A DNA stretch of 64,000 bases from Epiperipatus broadwayi (GCA_028023455.1 JAQFVV010000152.1:2980001-3044000); one strand, 5' to 3'; counted from the first letter of the stretch, positions 22,306 through 34,878 are shown. Numbers and translations: made by a program. The notes: generated from the letters alone by a model not told the origin.

Positions 22306-22484
22306 ATTTTACTTGGGTGTCCAGTGACAATAGAGGCTGACCAATGGTTTACTGAGATTTATTATATTATTGTAGGAATGGTAACAGTGTTTAGATCTGC
22401 TAACTTCTAAATTAGTTTATTAACATGATTCATTACAGTTTTCTTGGTTTATTCCAAAAAAGGGCCTCCCATTTTGAAAATAAT

Positions 22485-22620
22485 TTAGACTTCCCCTGGA
22501 TCTGGAGGTATTTCATAGTATGGTTTTAAATGTTGAGCATTAAAAGTCTGTTTTTGTTAAAAAAAAATTCCTTTGCTTATTTCATCATCAGCTAGGATGA
22601 AGACACTTACCATCTTTCCG
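22485..22620 (-). pseudogene. gypsy-like integrase tail remnant
   Basis: On the - strand a short frame ends QHLKPYYEIPPDPGEV and stop (22485-22487). The HLKPYY...DPGEV ending is a familiar close of Ty3/gypsy pol polyproteins. A purine-rich AAAATGGGAGG follows shortly afterwards and could be a polypurine tract. It lies downstream on the same strand of the acidic Gag-like fragments at 22847-23958, so an internal deletion between gag and the integrase end is likely. Confidence 0.4.
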
Positions 22621-22846
22621 ATATTTGTCTTTTTTATGTTCTTTCTCTTCTTCCTTGCTCTGTTGTCTATCCTGTCCTTTATCTCAACCTTTCCAGATAT
22701 TGGGTGCTATTTTTATGACTATTCCTGAAAGCAGTTTCTCTCCTTTTTCCACTTCCAAATTACTATTTAATTCTTGTATATTATCTTTTGCAACATCTTT
22801 CAATGTTTCTAATGGAATCTCATTTTTATTTGAATTTCCTATTACA

Positions 22847-23134
22847 TTAACATTTTTTTTGGGGAATTTCTGAGATAGGTTTATCTTCTAATACACTTAT
22901 TTTGTATTCCTTTTCATTTACTTCAGTATCTATAGACTTCTCAAAGTTCTCAACTATTTTTTGTTGTTCAAAAGGTTCTGGCATGATTTCTAAATCAGGT
23001 TTCATCTTTTCCATGTTTTCTGTATTGATTTCAGTATCTATTGTAGTCTCTGAATAGATTTTTAATTTTTCTGGTATCTCCATATTGATATTACAATTAT
23101 CAATATTCACAGCATCAATTTTAGACTCTTCCAT
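22847..23134 (-). pseudogene. acidic linker fragment of a gag-like gene
   Basis: Glutamate- and isoleucine-rich low-complexity frame of 95 codons (for example TTIDTEINTENMEKMKPDLE). Quasi-repeated IDTE/EINTE units suggest slippage growth. Same strand and same frame as 23384-23629; the start of the gene at 23958 is in another frame. No domain recognised. Confidence 0.35.
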
Positions 23135-23383
23135 GATCTCAACCTTGATTTTAGATTCTCACAATTTTTAAATCAATTTTAGATTTTATTAAATCAGCTT
23201 GCAACTCAAGCAGTCTTTGCATCCATTTTAAACTCTTTTACTGTGTTTGATATTATTTCAGTCTCAGCTTCTGTATATACTGCTTTTTTTTTTTGCAATT
23301 TTAGATATATATTTCACAATTAGAAGTTTTCCTGAAGGTGGACTGACAATTTCAATATCATCCTTTGTAATTTCAGTTTCTTT

Positions 23384-23629
23384 TTAACAATCAAATTTTG
23401 CTTCATCAGTAATAGGATATTCAACTTGTGATTCCTTTAAAATATCTTTGGTTGGAAATTCTAAAGTTTCTTCAACTTGCTTTAATTCAACAATATCCTC
23501 TGACTTCTTTTCTGTTTTAATATGTTCCTTCACTAAACTGTTTTTTTCAATCATGTCTGACACCTCCTTTTGAATATCAACGTGTAACATTTCTTCTACA
23601 ACCTCTGAATCAATTCTTTGTCCAGACAA
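23384..23629 (-). pseudogene. acidic linker fragment of a gag-like gene, middle part
   Basis: 81 codons, rich in Glu, Lys and Val (EKKSEDIVELKQVEETLEF). Continues the same acidic region, separated from its neighbours by stops and one frame change. No catalytic motif. Confidence 0.35.
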
Positions 23630-23685
23630 TTTAAGTATAATAATATCAGCTTCTTCTTTCTTTGTAATTACATCTCTTGCTGGTT

Positions 23686-23958
23686 TTATTTCTGACTTTG
23701 GTTCAATTGATCCGGTAAACTGTCGTGGATTGCTGTTCTCAATTCCTGTGCATTCCTTTGGATTTGAAACATCATACTATGGAGTAAGGTGATCAGGTTC
23801 TCATTTTGATAAGGTATATGCTCTTGTTTGAACTCATGGATAAGGGGAAATGGATCCTTTACCATGACTTCCGAAATTTGTTCCTCCATGTTTTCTTCTT
23901 TCACTGGGATACTGGCATCAACATCTTCACTTTCTTTTTCTTCTAGGCTGTTATCCAT
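23686..23958 (-). pseudogene. gag-like N-terminus
   Basis: 90 codons from an ATG (MDNSLEEKESEDVD). An acidic start is followed by a helical LITLLHSMMFQIQRNAQELR segment of the sort seen at the N-terminus of Gag precursors of Ty3/gypsy elements. A stop follows QLNQSQK. Together with the primer-site-like sequence about 600 bases upstream and the integrase tail downstream, this suggests a decayed gypsy-like element on the - strand. Confidence 0.4.
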
Positions 23959-23999
23959 TTGGATTTCGAAAAGTTTGATACAATAACGGTAATAATGCT

Positions 24000-24551
24000 G
24001 ATCTTAGAATTCAAAGTTATTTTACTAAAACTATGGTGCATTGAAACTTTAATACAATCTTAAATAATTAGAACGTAAACGTATCTTTATTTTTGAATTT
24101 ATACAATCACTAATCCGAGCGTTTGCTTCCCTTTCTCTGTCCACTCTTCTCATCATGCTTTACTGACGATGTCCTTTCTAACCTGCCCTACTAAGTTTCT
24201 ACCTGTTTTAAGTCTGATATTTAAATAATTATTATTTCAAACTACAACAAAAAAAAAACCACTTTACTTTATTTATCATGAGAACGACTGATTTATTTCT
24301 TGATCCTAGCTTGTCCTTGCCTCTGAAATGGACTACAAAATAATCGTTATTTTCAAAATTCAATACACAATCTTATTGTTATGAATATTACATTGCTTAT
24401 AATTTTATTGTTACATATTACACAAGTTATAAAATTCTTCACTCTCCAAATCTCATATATATATATAAAATTTTTGTTGCCAAGAATTACCATGGTTCTT
24501 TTTTTTTTTTTAACTTGATAACAAATTTATAATGGTGATAGGTACTCTCTT
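24000..24551 (-). other. possible leader of the decayed gypsy-like element
   Basis: Non-coding on both strands. It lies between the primer-site-like sequence and the gag-like start, the place a leader would occupy. No repeats noted. Confidence 0.3.
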
Positions 24552-24569
24552 CCCTACACCAGGGCACCA
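24552..24569 (-). other. primer-binding-site-like sequence
   Basis: On the - strand TGGTGCCCTGGTGTAGGG resembles the TGGNGCCC primer sites of LTR elements, and it sits upstream of the gag-like fragment. The matching LTR pair was not found, so the call is tentative. Confidence 0.35.
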
Positions 24570-24589
24570 GTTATCAAAGTCAGAATGAT

Positions 24590-25984
24590 ATAACATGGCT
24601 AGCGCTAATATATATAAAAAAAAATATGTATATATATATGTACTTTTATCGATTGTTAACACAGTGTACATATATGAATAAACATTAAATACATCTTGTT
24701 ACAACCTTTTACACATAAGGCTTATGGATGTAGTACATGGGCTTTTTTTTAAAAAAAAAATGTCTCTTTTTTTTTTTTTTACAAAATATATATATGGTTG
24801 AAAAACCAAGCACTACAGCTTAGCAAAATAAGAAAAAAACTTTTACATTTATAGTTATAGTCTTTGGATTTAAAAAAAACTTTTCATATAACATTTTATG
24901 ATTGTAAAACACAGTCTTTGGTTTTGGTTTTTGACACTCGTGAAATAAACTTTATATCACTTTGATATCACTTTATGATTATTTTACATAGTTTGATTTT
25001 GGTATAATTCTAACATTAAGCGAAAACATTTTGCTAAACTTATGTCACTATGCATTCAAACTCAGGTGAACTAAACAAACTTTTAAATATATTGGTCTGA
25101 GTATATAAAACTATATATGAAATATCATTTGAGGATGTGAATATTTGTTCAACTGTTAAATCCAGAAAAAAAAATTCTATGCTTGAGATAGAACACAATT
25201 TTCCAGACATATGGGTTTCCAAGAAAATATATAGTAATGAAATGCATATAAAAATTTTTCAAACACATCTATTCCCTTTTGAAATATTACACTGTACCTA
25301 CACATCGAACATACACACCTATGTATACGCAGCGCTACATATATAAGCACATAGATTTTACACACACATACATGTATATACATTACATAATACTACACAC
25401 TATTGGAAAAGAGAAGAAAAAAACTTTAGAGAAAAAGTTGAAAAAAAAAAATCCATACATGTGCCAAATTCTTCACACTTTGCGTTTAAAATAAACACAA
25501 ATATTATATACTCTATTAACAAAAAAAAATTCTATACACATATTTCTCCCTTCTCCCCAAAATTTAACAATACCTTTAAAGCAAACACGGGAGAAAAGTC
25601 AGAAAAAAAAATTTCTACATAAAACTCGGGAAGGAAAAAAACTCTTGCATATACATTATTAATATAGTAGTTCAAACAACTTTCACATTTTATACAATCT
25701 ATTTACCCATATGAGTTTTCACTTTTAATTAATCAGTTTATCAAAAAAAAATTACAGATTATGGATGGAAAACATGGTATTCCTCTACTTTATTAACAAA
25801 ATAGTATTTGATTTTATAAAATTAATATAACAAAACAAGTCATTTTATATTCTGGAAAATTATATATTAAATTGTATATAGCAATTTATACACATATAGC
25901 TAATGAATTATTCATGGTGGAGGAATAATTAACCGGCTCCACGATTGGGCATCCAAAACCCGGAAAAGAAATATGTGCACTTTG
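24590..25984. other. AT-rich stretch with homopolymer runs
   Basis: Many A and T runs and TA repeats (24600-24790, 25420-25620). No gene or repeat copy recognised. If 24552-24569 is a primer site, the 5' LTR of that element would lie here. Confidence 0.3.
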
Positions 25985-26829
25985 TGCCGGTCAAAATCGT
26001 ATATTCATTCAACAAGACCAATAATCCAAGCAAAAGTACCTTGAATCCGACCATGCACAAGATACAGATGTCAAGGCAAGGGTGAATCCTAACCTATTTG
26101 CCTGAACTATTGCCTCTCTGACTAATGGATAACGTTTGTGACAACACTAGCAGTCCTTAATTTTATTCTGTCCCAGCTGGAGGTCACGGTTCACAAAGAG
26201 ACTCAAAATAATAAAGGGTTCATATAAGAAATTAATGCTTTAGTGAATTCTGACGATTGTAGAACGGTACAGATGTGATTTGATATCGATTACTAATAGT
26301 TTGAACCGTAATAATTATAATTCTTTCTGGCAACATTGCAAAGAAGTGAATTTAAATCAAAGAAATATTATAAATAACTAGGGTAATTAGTATTAGAGAT
26401 TCGGAGTGATGACAAACTAAGTTTATTTAAAATAATATTACAGGAATTTATTAAGAAATTGAGTTATTGTTATACAAAATAAGTTGAGTTTTGTTTATAC
26501 AACTAGGTTATTATATTTCTTGAATTCATTTTGATCCCAGCTAAATGCAAGGCATTTGATAACAGAGTAAAAATTTGTTAATTGGTCTGCCAAGAACCAA
26601 TCAGCAATAAAATATCATTAGCCCTCTTTAAGAGATTACAAATAAAAATTATTTTATATATAAATAACAAGACATGAGCGATGTGTGTTTAAAACATTAT
26701 TACATTTAAATCAGTTGTCTATAATGAGTGTGGAAAGCAAAATAGTTCATTTTAAATTAAATAATCAGATTTAACCTATTAACAGGATTGGTTGGTGAAA
26801 GATGTGTCATTGCGGCAGAGAGCAATTCA
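25985..26829. repeat. 0.84-kb dispersed repeat, copy 2 (LTR-like)
   Basis: Direct copy of 11775-12611 with small indels, TGCCGGTCAAAATC to GCAATTCA. No clean TSD. On the - strand a TGGATGCCCAATCGTGG sequence follows about 30 bases beyond this copy and could be a primer site if the true LTR is slightly longer. Confidence 0.65.
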
Positions 26830-27416
26830 GGTGTCTATATATATATATATATAGTATGATCCATAATAGAATTATTACCAGAAAGGAAGAACACATTTTT
26901 GCTTTTAGGGAAGAATCTACTTTATCAGCCATTTATTAAAAATATACAAATTTTAATATAAAATACAAATTCGACAAAAATTGACCAATATGAACAGAAA
27001 TTATTAATAAAGACTAGAAACAGGAGTGAAAAGTTTGAGTTAAATAAGGTAATTGCTATTCGCAAAAAAATTATTGAAAAAAACATTATATTTTGAAAAT
27101 CCCTCAATGTACGATCTTCGAGAGCAGAGATGAAGACAAGAATTAAAAAATTTTTAAAAAGGAATACATTCTTACAATTTAAGAAAAGGAAAGTTCTAAC
27201 AAAGTGTATTTGAAATCACATAGAATTTTACTTAAGTTTTCAGTCGTGCTCATAATTTTTTCAGGCATTTTGTAATCAAGTTAAGAGTTTTCTGGCAATT
27301 ATAAACAATCATATTTTGTCTTTGAAAGTATTTTTATTAATATATATTATTATTATAAGTATTATATAATTTGACTTTTTTTTTTTTTTAAACAATATTT
27401 GTTTTATTTACTTCAG
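26830..27416. other. intron sequence before NUF2 exon
   Basis: AT-rich. Ends in a long T run (27376-27389) and TTACTTCAG, the splice acceptor at 27415-27416. No gene seen. Confidence 0.4.
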
Positions 27417-27473
27417 ATTCAAAATTTCCTTGAAACTGTTAAGCAAAGAATGGCTGAACATCATAAATCACAG
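27417..27473 (+). CDS. NUF2 candidate micro-exon, 19 codons
   Basis: 57 bases, open in phase 0, between acceptor TTACTTCAG and a consensus donor CAG|gtatgt. It encodes a helical IQNFLETVKQRMAEHHKSQ. Strong splice signals on both sides, phase compatibility with 3559-3669 and 39367-39429, and a sequence that suits a coiled coil support it as the next NUF2 exon. There is no diagnostic motif in so short a peptide. Confidence 0.5.
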
Positions 27474-28271
27474 GTATGTCATCGTTCACTATATATTGTA
27501 ACCTTATGAATAATCTTATCTCAGAGATTTTAGAACAATCGGGTATGAAGACTCAGATACTGATATAAAATGATCATTTTATGAACACTCTCCCAGGGAT
27601 GGATGTAATAATTGACTAGCTCAAGTTATCCAAGCCAACAATCATTCTCACTATTTCAAATTAATATAAAAAAAAATTTAAACACTATAATTATTTATTG
27701 GTAAATTATCCCAAGTGCTTCGATTCTAAAAAAAAATTTTAAATAACAAATACCACCTGGGAAGGTATTCGAATACTGCGACTGGTGAGGCTTTTATGCT
27801 CATCCACAGTATCCAGTAATATATCATATCCTACCAAATATGATAAACTATTTTGGTGTTAATAAAATCATTGTATAAATTGACATATGTGTGATGTAAG
27901 TTTGCAGTGTTTAAATCATTATACTTTAAATGGGAATGAAAGTACTGCCTCCATTTGATTTAAGTATTGAAATATCGATATATGATTGGATTTGTGTGAT
28001 AGGATTTTTGGAATTTGTGAGATCCAAACATTAAGATATAGACAAAAGTTTATTAAATTATTAAACTTTATTAACAGTAATAATACTAACATATATTACA
28101 ATATTTACACCTCTTCAGAACTCCCTTCTTTTAAGTTAAACTGAAAAACAAAATGAAATAAAAAAAATAAATGTCATATTATTAATAAAATGGGATTCAC
28201 AGTTGCTACTGAATTATATTCTTATGCAAATCGGCTAGTATACCATTAGAGCTATAAGTATGCTAGTGAAA
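27474..28271. other. intronic sequence, possible decayed SINE
   Basis: Mostly AT-rich. Around 27750-27830, on the - strand, a GTATTCGAATACC hairpin preceded by GCCTCACCAGTCGCA could be a tRNA-derived remnant. Too little is preserved for a call. Confidence 0.3.
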
Positions 28272-28384
28272 TACACCTGGGTCTCTTTTTACGCGGACTT
28301 ATTTAACACGATTTTGAAGTTACGCGATTCGTGTTTCACTGGAAGTGTGTTAAATAAGTCCGCGTAAAAAGAGACCCAGGTGTA
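28272..28384. mobile_element. perfect-hairpin MITE, TA target site, pogo-like ends
   Basis: Perfect 36-bp inverted arms at 28274-28309 and 28347-28382, starting CACCTGGGTCTCTTTTTACG, enclose a 37-base loop. TA dinucleotides flank both sides (28272-28273 and 28383-28384), the TSD of Tc1/mariner/pogo elements. The ACGCG-rich terminus resembles pogo/Tigger ends as I remember them. It is far too short to code. With no mismatch between the arms it is either young or maintained by gene conversion between the arms. Confidence 0.75.
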
Positions 28385-29339
28385 TGAACTCCGATATTGC
28401 GCTATTACTTTAAATAATAAATTTCGCGCACTTACGTTATATTGAAAGTAATAGCACATTACTGGAATTCGACCTTCATCTTAGTAATTTCAATATTTTC
28501 AGTGCTTTATAATAGTAAGATTTTATGCAATAATGAAATTAAAATCATAATTTCCACATTTTATGTATACACACATTAAATTTTACAAGATTATAATGTA
28601 AATTTGTTCAAACATTGTACGTGTTAATTTTGCATTTTAAATCACATTCTGTTTTCACTTTTTAAAAAAGAACGTAATCAATTATTAATTATTTAGTGTC
28701 CACAAGTTTATTTTTAAACGGTCAGTAATAGCAGTGGGCATAATTAAATTTGACAATTAAAAATTAAAATCTGATTTTTAATTGTAATTAACAATTTAAA
28801 AATTACTTACTGCGACTTGAAATTAATGTCAAATTTGATTTTTAAACCGAATTGAAAATTAAAGACAAAAATAAGAATTTAATTTTTAGTTGTTAGTTTC
28901 ATAAACAATTAATAAAATCATCGTCTCAAAGATTAATTACTAATTACGTTGTCACCAGAAAACCACTGTTACAACATGAGTGTGAAGTTGGCGCTAGTTG
29001 TTTGCAAACGAACGTGTCTTTCGGCAAATAGCTATAATAATTAAAACGTGTATAAAAAATGTAAATTACTGTACTGTAAATCGTGCATAAAAATATATTA
29101 TTTTGAATAAAATTAAATGTTATAGTTAAAAAAAGTTTGTCTTGTATCAATTTTTTTCAAATTTGAAATTTTTTATTAGTCATATTTTACTTCCTTATTT
29201 TTTTTTTGTGCGAATTTTAAAGTAATTTTATGTTGGTGCTTTGCTTTTACGCGAATTTTGAAAAATCACAGACCGCATCCCCCCATTTTCAATTATGTTA
29301 CGTCTATTTTTGCACGATTTCATTTGCGCGTTTTCTGAG

Positions 29340-29375
29340 GAACCTATCTATCGCGTAAAATGAGACCCAGGTGTA
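29340..29375. repeat. third copy of the MITE terminus, inverted
   Basis: CGCGTAAAATGAGACCCAGGTG followed by TA repeats the right-hand terminus of the MITE with one internal change. The preceding 140 bases hold further ACGCG/GCGCG motifs, as do MITE sequences. It may be the right end of a longer related element (about 1.1 kb) whose left end is at 28274, with the short hairpin arising inside it. Confidence 0.55.
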
Positions 29376-29402
29376 TATTTGAGATAATAATAAACAACTA
29401 TT

Positions 29403-31102
29403 GGTAATCATCTGAAATCCGGGCATGGCCGCTTGGGGCATTGATGCTATACAAAAATCAATCAAATATAACGTTACCGGGCCGCCACAACTGGTTTTCA
29501 ATGGGTTAATTAAACAAATTTTTTATTTCATTTACAACATGATTTTTTTTTTTTATTAAACAAATTTTTATATTCATTTTCGTTTTGTTTTTTTTTTTTT
29601 TTTTTAACCTTATATTTTTCTTTATCCAACAAATTTTGGTAATTTAATTTTTTGAATTTTAAAACTTTGGACTGTTTCACAATGAAAAAACTTGATTTAA
29701 CCACGCCAAAAAAATATAATGGGATAATTATTTGGGACTTGTTTCGACTTTGTTCTACCTTTTTTTTTTTTTTTTGGTTGACTAAATTGTTTTTCTTTTT
29801 ATTAAATCAAAACTAACTTTTGTATTGTTGGGGGTTCAAAAATTGTTTCGAAATCCCCACCTCCACCCTCGTATCAATAATTATAACATAAAGTCAATAA
29901 TTTTCCTTTTTAAACTTGTTTTCACTTTTTACTTTTATTTATATTACATTTGAATTAGCATTTTTTTTTTACTTCTACAATAAACAGCTTTTTGGGGGGC
30001 TTTTGTACTGTTATTCTTAACAAAAAGTCAACAAAAATAGTCATTTATTTGAACCCCACTTGATGAAAAAATATAATGCAATTATTTGGGTATTATTTCG
30101 AATTTATTCAACCTTTTTTTTTGGAGGTTGACCAAATTGTTTTTTTTTCTTATTAAATAAAAAATAACTTTTGTGTTTTTTTTGTGGATAAAAAATTGTT
30201 TTAAAACACCCACTCCCACACTCGGAAAAAGAATTGTAACAAAAAGTCAATAATTTACTTTTTTTTTTTTTTTCAACAACTTTTTCTCACTTTTTACTTT
30301 GATTTATATTTCGTTTGAATTACCTTTTTTTTTTTTTTTTTTTTGGCCTTCTACAATAAACTGCTTTGGGGGGGGGGGGATTTTGTACTTTGTTATTATT
30401 AAGTCTACAAAAATAGTCATTTATTTTAACCCTGCTGAAAAAATGTAATCCAAATATTTGTCAATTTCTAATGAAATGAAAAGAAAAAAAAGGGCACAAA
30501 CTTTGGACTTTTTAAAATTATTTATTAGTTTAGTGCTGTAATAAAAAGTGGACATTATGTGCCTGAAAAAAGGACACAATCTTACACACTTTCTGTTCTC
30601 GGCAATTCTGAAGAAAAGTTTAAAAATTGCACGTTTTTTTCAGACCTTTTAGTGGTCTCGTATATTTTCCACGCTGAAACGTGACTTAGCGCATGAGCTT
30701 TGTCGAAGCGTGTTCGAACATACACTTTGCCAATTTTTTACATATTAACATTTTTTTAGGGAAGGTGGGGACCATATGACAATTATTAGTAATTAACAAC
30801 ATTATTTAAAGAGAAATGACATTATTAGAGACATTTGAAAAGTTGTACCGACTTGAAATTCAAACACCCTCAAGCGATACGGTAATCAGCTACGAATAGA
30901 ACAAATACGCGTAAATAGTTTCGAAGCACAAAACGGGCCGTAATATTTTTGTGTAATGTCATGTAAAGCAACCTGCCTTAATGGGTTAATACAATATTGA
31001 ATGTTGTATTAGCCATAAGACCGGCCGTAGAAACGGCATTTTTATGTGTTTTGTACACAAACAACGCCCCAAGCAGCTGTGCCCGGATTTTAGATGATTA
31101 CC
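29403..31102. mobile_element. non-coding Merlin DNA transposon
   Basis: 1.7-kb element with terminal inverted repeats. The left end GGTAATCATCTGAAATCC plus GGGCATGGCCGCTTGGGG matches the reverse complement of the right end (GGTAATCATCTAAAATCC plus GGGCACAGCTGCTTGGGG). It has a perfect 8-bp TSD. No transposase: the interior is T-rich and holds a tandem duplication of about 360 bp. Parts of its ends (GGGCATGGCCGCTT; CGGCATTTTTATGTGTTTT) are shared with the coding Merlin element at 33965-36276, so it is likely a non-autonomous relative mobilised by that family. Confidence 0.8.
29708..30437. repeat. about 360-bp tandem duplication inside the Merlin element
   Basis: Two head-to-tail units start at about 29708 and 30065 (AAAAAATATAATG, then TATTTCGA/TTTCGAC, GGTTGACNAAATTG, ATAAACNGCTTTNGGGGG). 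A third start is seen at about 30438. T and G homopolymers have expanded differently between units. Confidence 0.7.
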
Positions 31103-31110
31103 CAACTATT

Positions 31111-33964
31111 AACTAATTTTATTCTATGGTTTAACTCTAATTTTCACAAACTTCAAATCTAAACAACATCTCTTAACATACGGTTAGCGACACTGGTTGC
31201 AAGAAATCTTTTATCTAACAAAATATACTCGTAAACTAAGTATTAGGTAGAATAAATTCATATGCCCTATTAAATCATTTGAAATATCTCAACACTATAA
31301 AATATCCGCTTCCATCATGTTCATACATAAACAATTTTAAATGTTACACAAAAAAAAATATTAGCTCTCTCATAAATCGTATTTACACACACATATTGAG
31401 CATAACCAATGTTCCCAACCAGAGTAATATTTATTTCCCTTACCGGTCCACTGAAGATATGCTACAATTGTCAGCTGGAAATAGATGTACATTGCTTAAT
31501 ATAAAATAATTAAGGAATTGTGTTATTTCTATTTTTAAAAAATAAACATTTAAATCTATAATTATCATTGGTTCTTTAGCAAGGTGTAAAAAGCAAAGCT
31601 AAATGTTATACATCAATACAGTAAGTCACACTTTAACTCTTATGCGCTATAAGTAAATAATGAGTTCTTAACTCAATCTAATGACCTTACAATCAGTAGA
31701 AACACTATCTCTTAATTCTCCCTTCAAATAAGCACATGTCCATAAGGAAAATAACATACAGATCAATATAATAGCAGTGGCAACGACCCAAAGAATAAGA
31801 GAGCACCCGTTCCCTCAGGGCTGGGATATATTATGACTTAGTCACTACAAATATGTAAGAATGGGCTTGCACAATGCACTACTACGAAATATAGAAATCA
31901 TCTTATGTTGTAGCATGATTATAGAGTGAGGAATTCATTCTCTAGCTCTTCATAAAAATATTTTTAACTATTTGACAAGCAAACTATGCTTCATCACCCA
32001 TATCAAGATGGTGAGAACTTAACTTATCTTGAATATACTAAGACCATTTGCGAACTATCATACATATATATCAGAGATTAGTTTTAACTTACACACACAG
32101 CTATTGCATTGATGTATAAACCAATAATTTTGCAAGTTCAAATACGGTTACATGTAAAATAATTTCATATTGTGAACAGTAAAATAAAAAATTAAGAAAT
32201 GAGCATTGTTCGTATAATAATTTCTACCTCTTCATTCTGGGACAAAGCCATGTCAATGCTCCAAACATGTGCATTAAAATATAAAAACATACTAATCTTG
32301 TTGAAATCAAAATGTAAAGTAATAACCCATTCCAATAAACACATTTCAAACTATATACTTGCATCCATCTTTCTCAATATCATTAAGGGAAAGCAACATA
32401 TTCATATGATAAATGAAGGCGTATTTTGGGCTACCATGCTAATCTTAAATCTAAACAATCCAAATATTTTTTAACTTTTAACTCATAAGCTTAACAATTA
32501 GTATTACAATGCATTAACTAAATAGATTGCGAAGCAAATAATCATTAATAATAAAAATTATACTTATAGTCTCTATAGCATAGTCCTCCTGAATTCCTTG
32601 CTGATCCTTGTAGATACATAATCCCGCAAAATGATCCATGTGCCCACACTAAATCAACAAGTGAATCTGTGGCAAGTTATTTAAATTAATTTTATGAAAT
32701 AATCTACTGGGTTCTAATATAATATTTGATTCAGAAGATACGGTTACTAATCCAAAGTGTTTCATCTAAGAGACTTTCACTATCCCATTATATTATCATA
32801 TTCATTCAAATGAGGTAGTAATTTCCAAATCATCTAGTTTATTTCTTTGAGACATTTGCCATTCCTTCAGCTAGGATTTCATTTTCTATTTTTATGTAAT
32901 TTAAACAAGTTTTATCACAATTTAGAGGCATAAGATTTTTTTTTTTTTTTTTTTGTCTCCACAATTGCATATTCGGGCTAGTTTACAAAGTTTCACTTAT
33001 TATTTGAAAGAAAATTCGAGCAATATATTCCTTAATTTCTTTTTTTTTTTATCAACAATATCTCCTTTTGGTATATAACCTACTAAATTTTGATTACATC
33101 CCGAATACTTCTTTCATTGATAATTTTTGTTCGTATGTAACTAGTGATAGAAATAATATTCCAGGTGGGATCTAACACGCTTTATATTACAATTTCAGTT
33201 CCGCTCTTTTCTTGAATAAGTTTTTTTTAATATATAACACCAACAGTCATATTTATCAAACATAATAATTAATTGATTGAAGGAAATGCTAATACAATTT
33301 ATGATTTCCATATTTTCCTTAAAGTAACTTTTAGTCTTCGGCAAATACTTGTACTATGTTCCAATCTGTTGTGACTTGATTATTTTGAAGAATCATGATG
33401 ATGATTAATTTTGGAAAGAAAGAACATATACCTGATATAAAAAGTTTAAGCACTCATTATAATTTAATAATAATATGCCATTTGATTCAATATTTTCCAA
33501 ATCAGAGATTGAAGTCAGTACAGAAAATAACACTTCTATATTATATAAATTGGAGATTACAGACTCTTCTACAAGCACACTCAAGAGAAAAAGAAAAACA
33601 AGAAGCCCCCATCCTAGAAAATGTCCGAGTTTTATTGTCTTGACCTGTCCATCAATCTGATCCCTGCCTTCTGTCAATTAAATCTTTATATCCTAATTTT
33701 AATTGGCTATTCCCTATTGTTTTAAAATCAAGTGTCTACATTCTTGTCAGACATCACGTAGTTCCTATGGAATGTTTTCCCGTTGGGAAAGAAAACCGCT
33801 TAAGAGAGCTAAATAAAAAAAAATTGTAATAATGATAATAAAAAATAATACATAGTAGACTAACTTTGAACTCAAGATAGATTCGAAATTTAGATAAAAT
33901 TATTGCTCTCTCAACAGGCTTTCGAACAATACCTCCCGCCTTATTAAGATTGGTTATTTTTTTT
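31111..33964. other. intronic sequence without recognised gene
   Basis: AT-rich, many short chance frames on both strands, none with a recognisable motif. A long T run is at 32938-32954. Confidence 0.4.
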
Positions 33965-34878
33965 GGTTGTAATGTGATAGCTGGGCATGGCCGCTTCACG
34001 GCGCTAATTATGTGTAAAAACAATAAAATATTATGAAACCGGGCCAACACTTACTAAACACAATCACTTACGATGTTTTAAATATAATTTGACTAAAATA
34101 ATTCTTCTTTTAATTATATATAAATATTTTACAAAAAAATATGTTACATTATTATATAATTTCATTAAAATAAATTTGTTTTCTTTTTTTTATAACAAAA
34201 CGAAGACGGTGTTTTCAATTTATTATTCTATAAAAGATACAAGCACATATTTACTTATTTCACGACTTTTATTTTTAGAATACGTCGTTCAATATTTTTA
34301 GATATTTTGTTAAAAATATGTATTTCTAATAAAAACAATAACAAATTTTTTTTTAAAAAATAAAATTTTGGTCAAATACAAACAAGAAAAAAACAATAAA
34401 TATTTTGGTAGTCTTTTGATTGCCGCTTTTTTTTTTTTACATTTAATTTTGACCAACAAAAGTAGACTACAATTAATAAAAAGAAACAGCAATCCCACCG
34501 GGTTTCCAATATTTTTTGTTGAAAAAAAAAGATTCTTTTTCAAATTCATAAAAACAATAACAAATTACCTCCCACCACCCCCCTCAAATCAAATTTTGTA
34601 GAACAACATGCAAAAACAATAATGTCTTTTTTTAAATACGATGTTGATAGCCTTTCCTTTCTTTTTATTTTAAAAACAGTAATGTTAATAAACAAAAAAA
34701 AACATTTCTTTTTTTTTAAAACAATGTTGATTTCACATTCTGGCCTTCATTTACTTTGATTTGTTTTAGTATCATACAAAAACAACACACTGTATTGGTG
34801 TTGAAAGCCATCTCGGACAGAATGCACAAGAACAGATCTTCGTTTTTGTGCAGACGTCGCCACATAAAGTCGGCCAGG

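Larger units (their letters stand above)
29395..31110. repeat. 8-bp target-site duplication of Merlin element
   Basis: CAACTATT occurs at 29395-29402 and 31103-31110, exactly outside the inverted termini. Eight-base duplications are characteristic of the Merlin superfamily. Confidence 0.85.

Noticed and set aside
24600-24790. Dense TA and homopolymer runs, possible origin or matrix site
   Set aside because: Simple low-complexity sequence; nothing specific supports a function.
28740-28880. Palindromic AATTAAAAATTAAAAT-rich stretch
   Set aside because: Low-complexity A/T sequence pairs with itself by chance; no defined arms or TSD.
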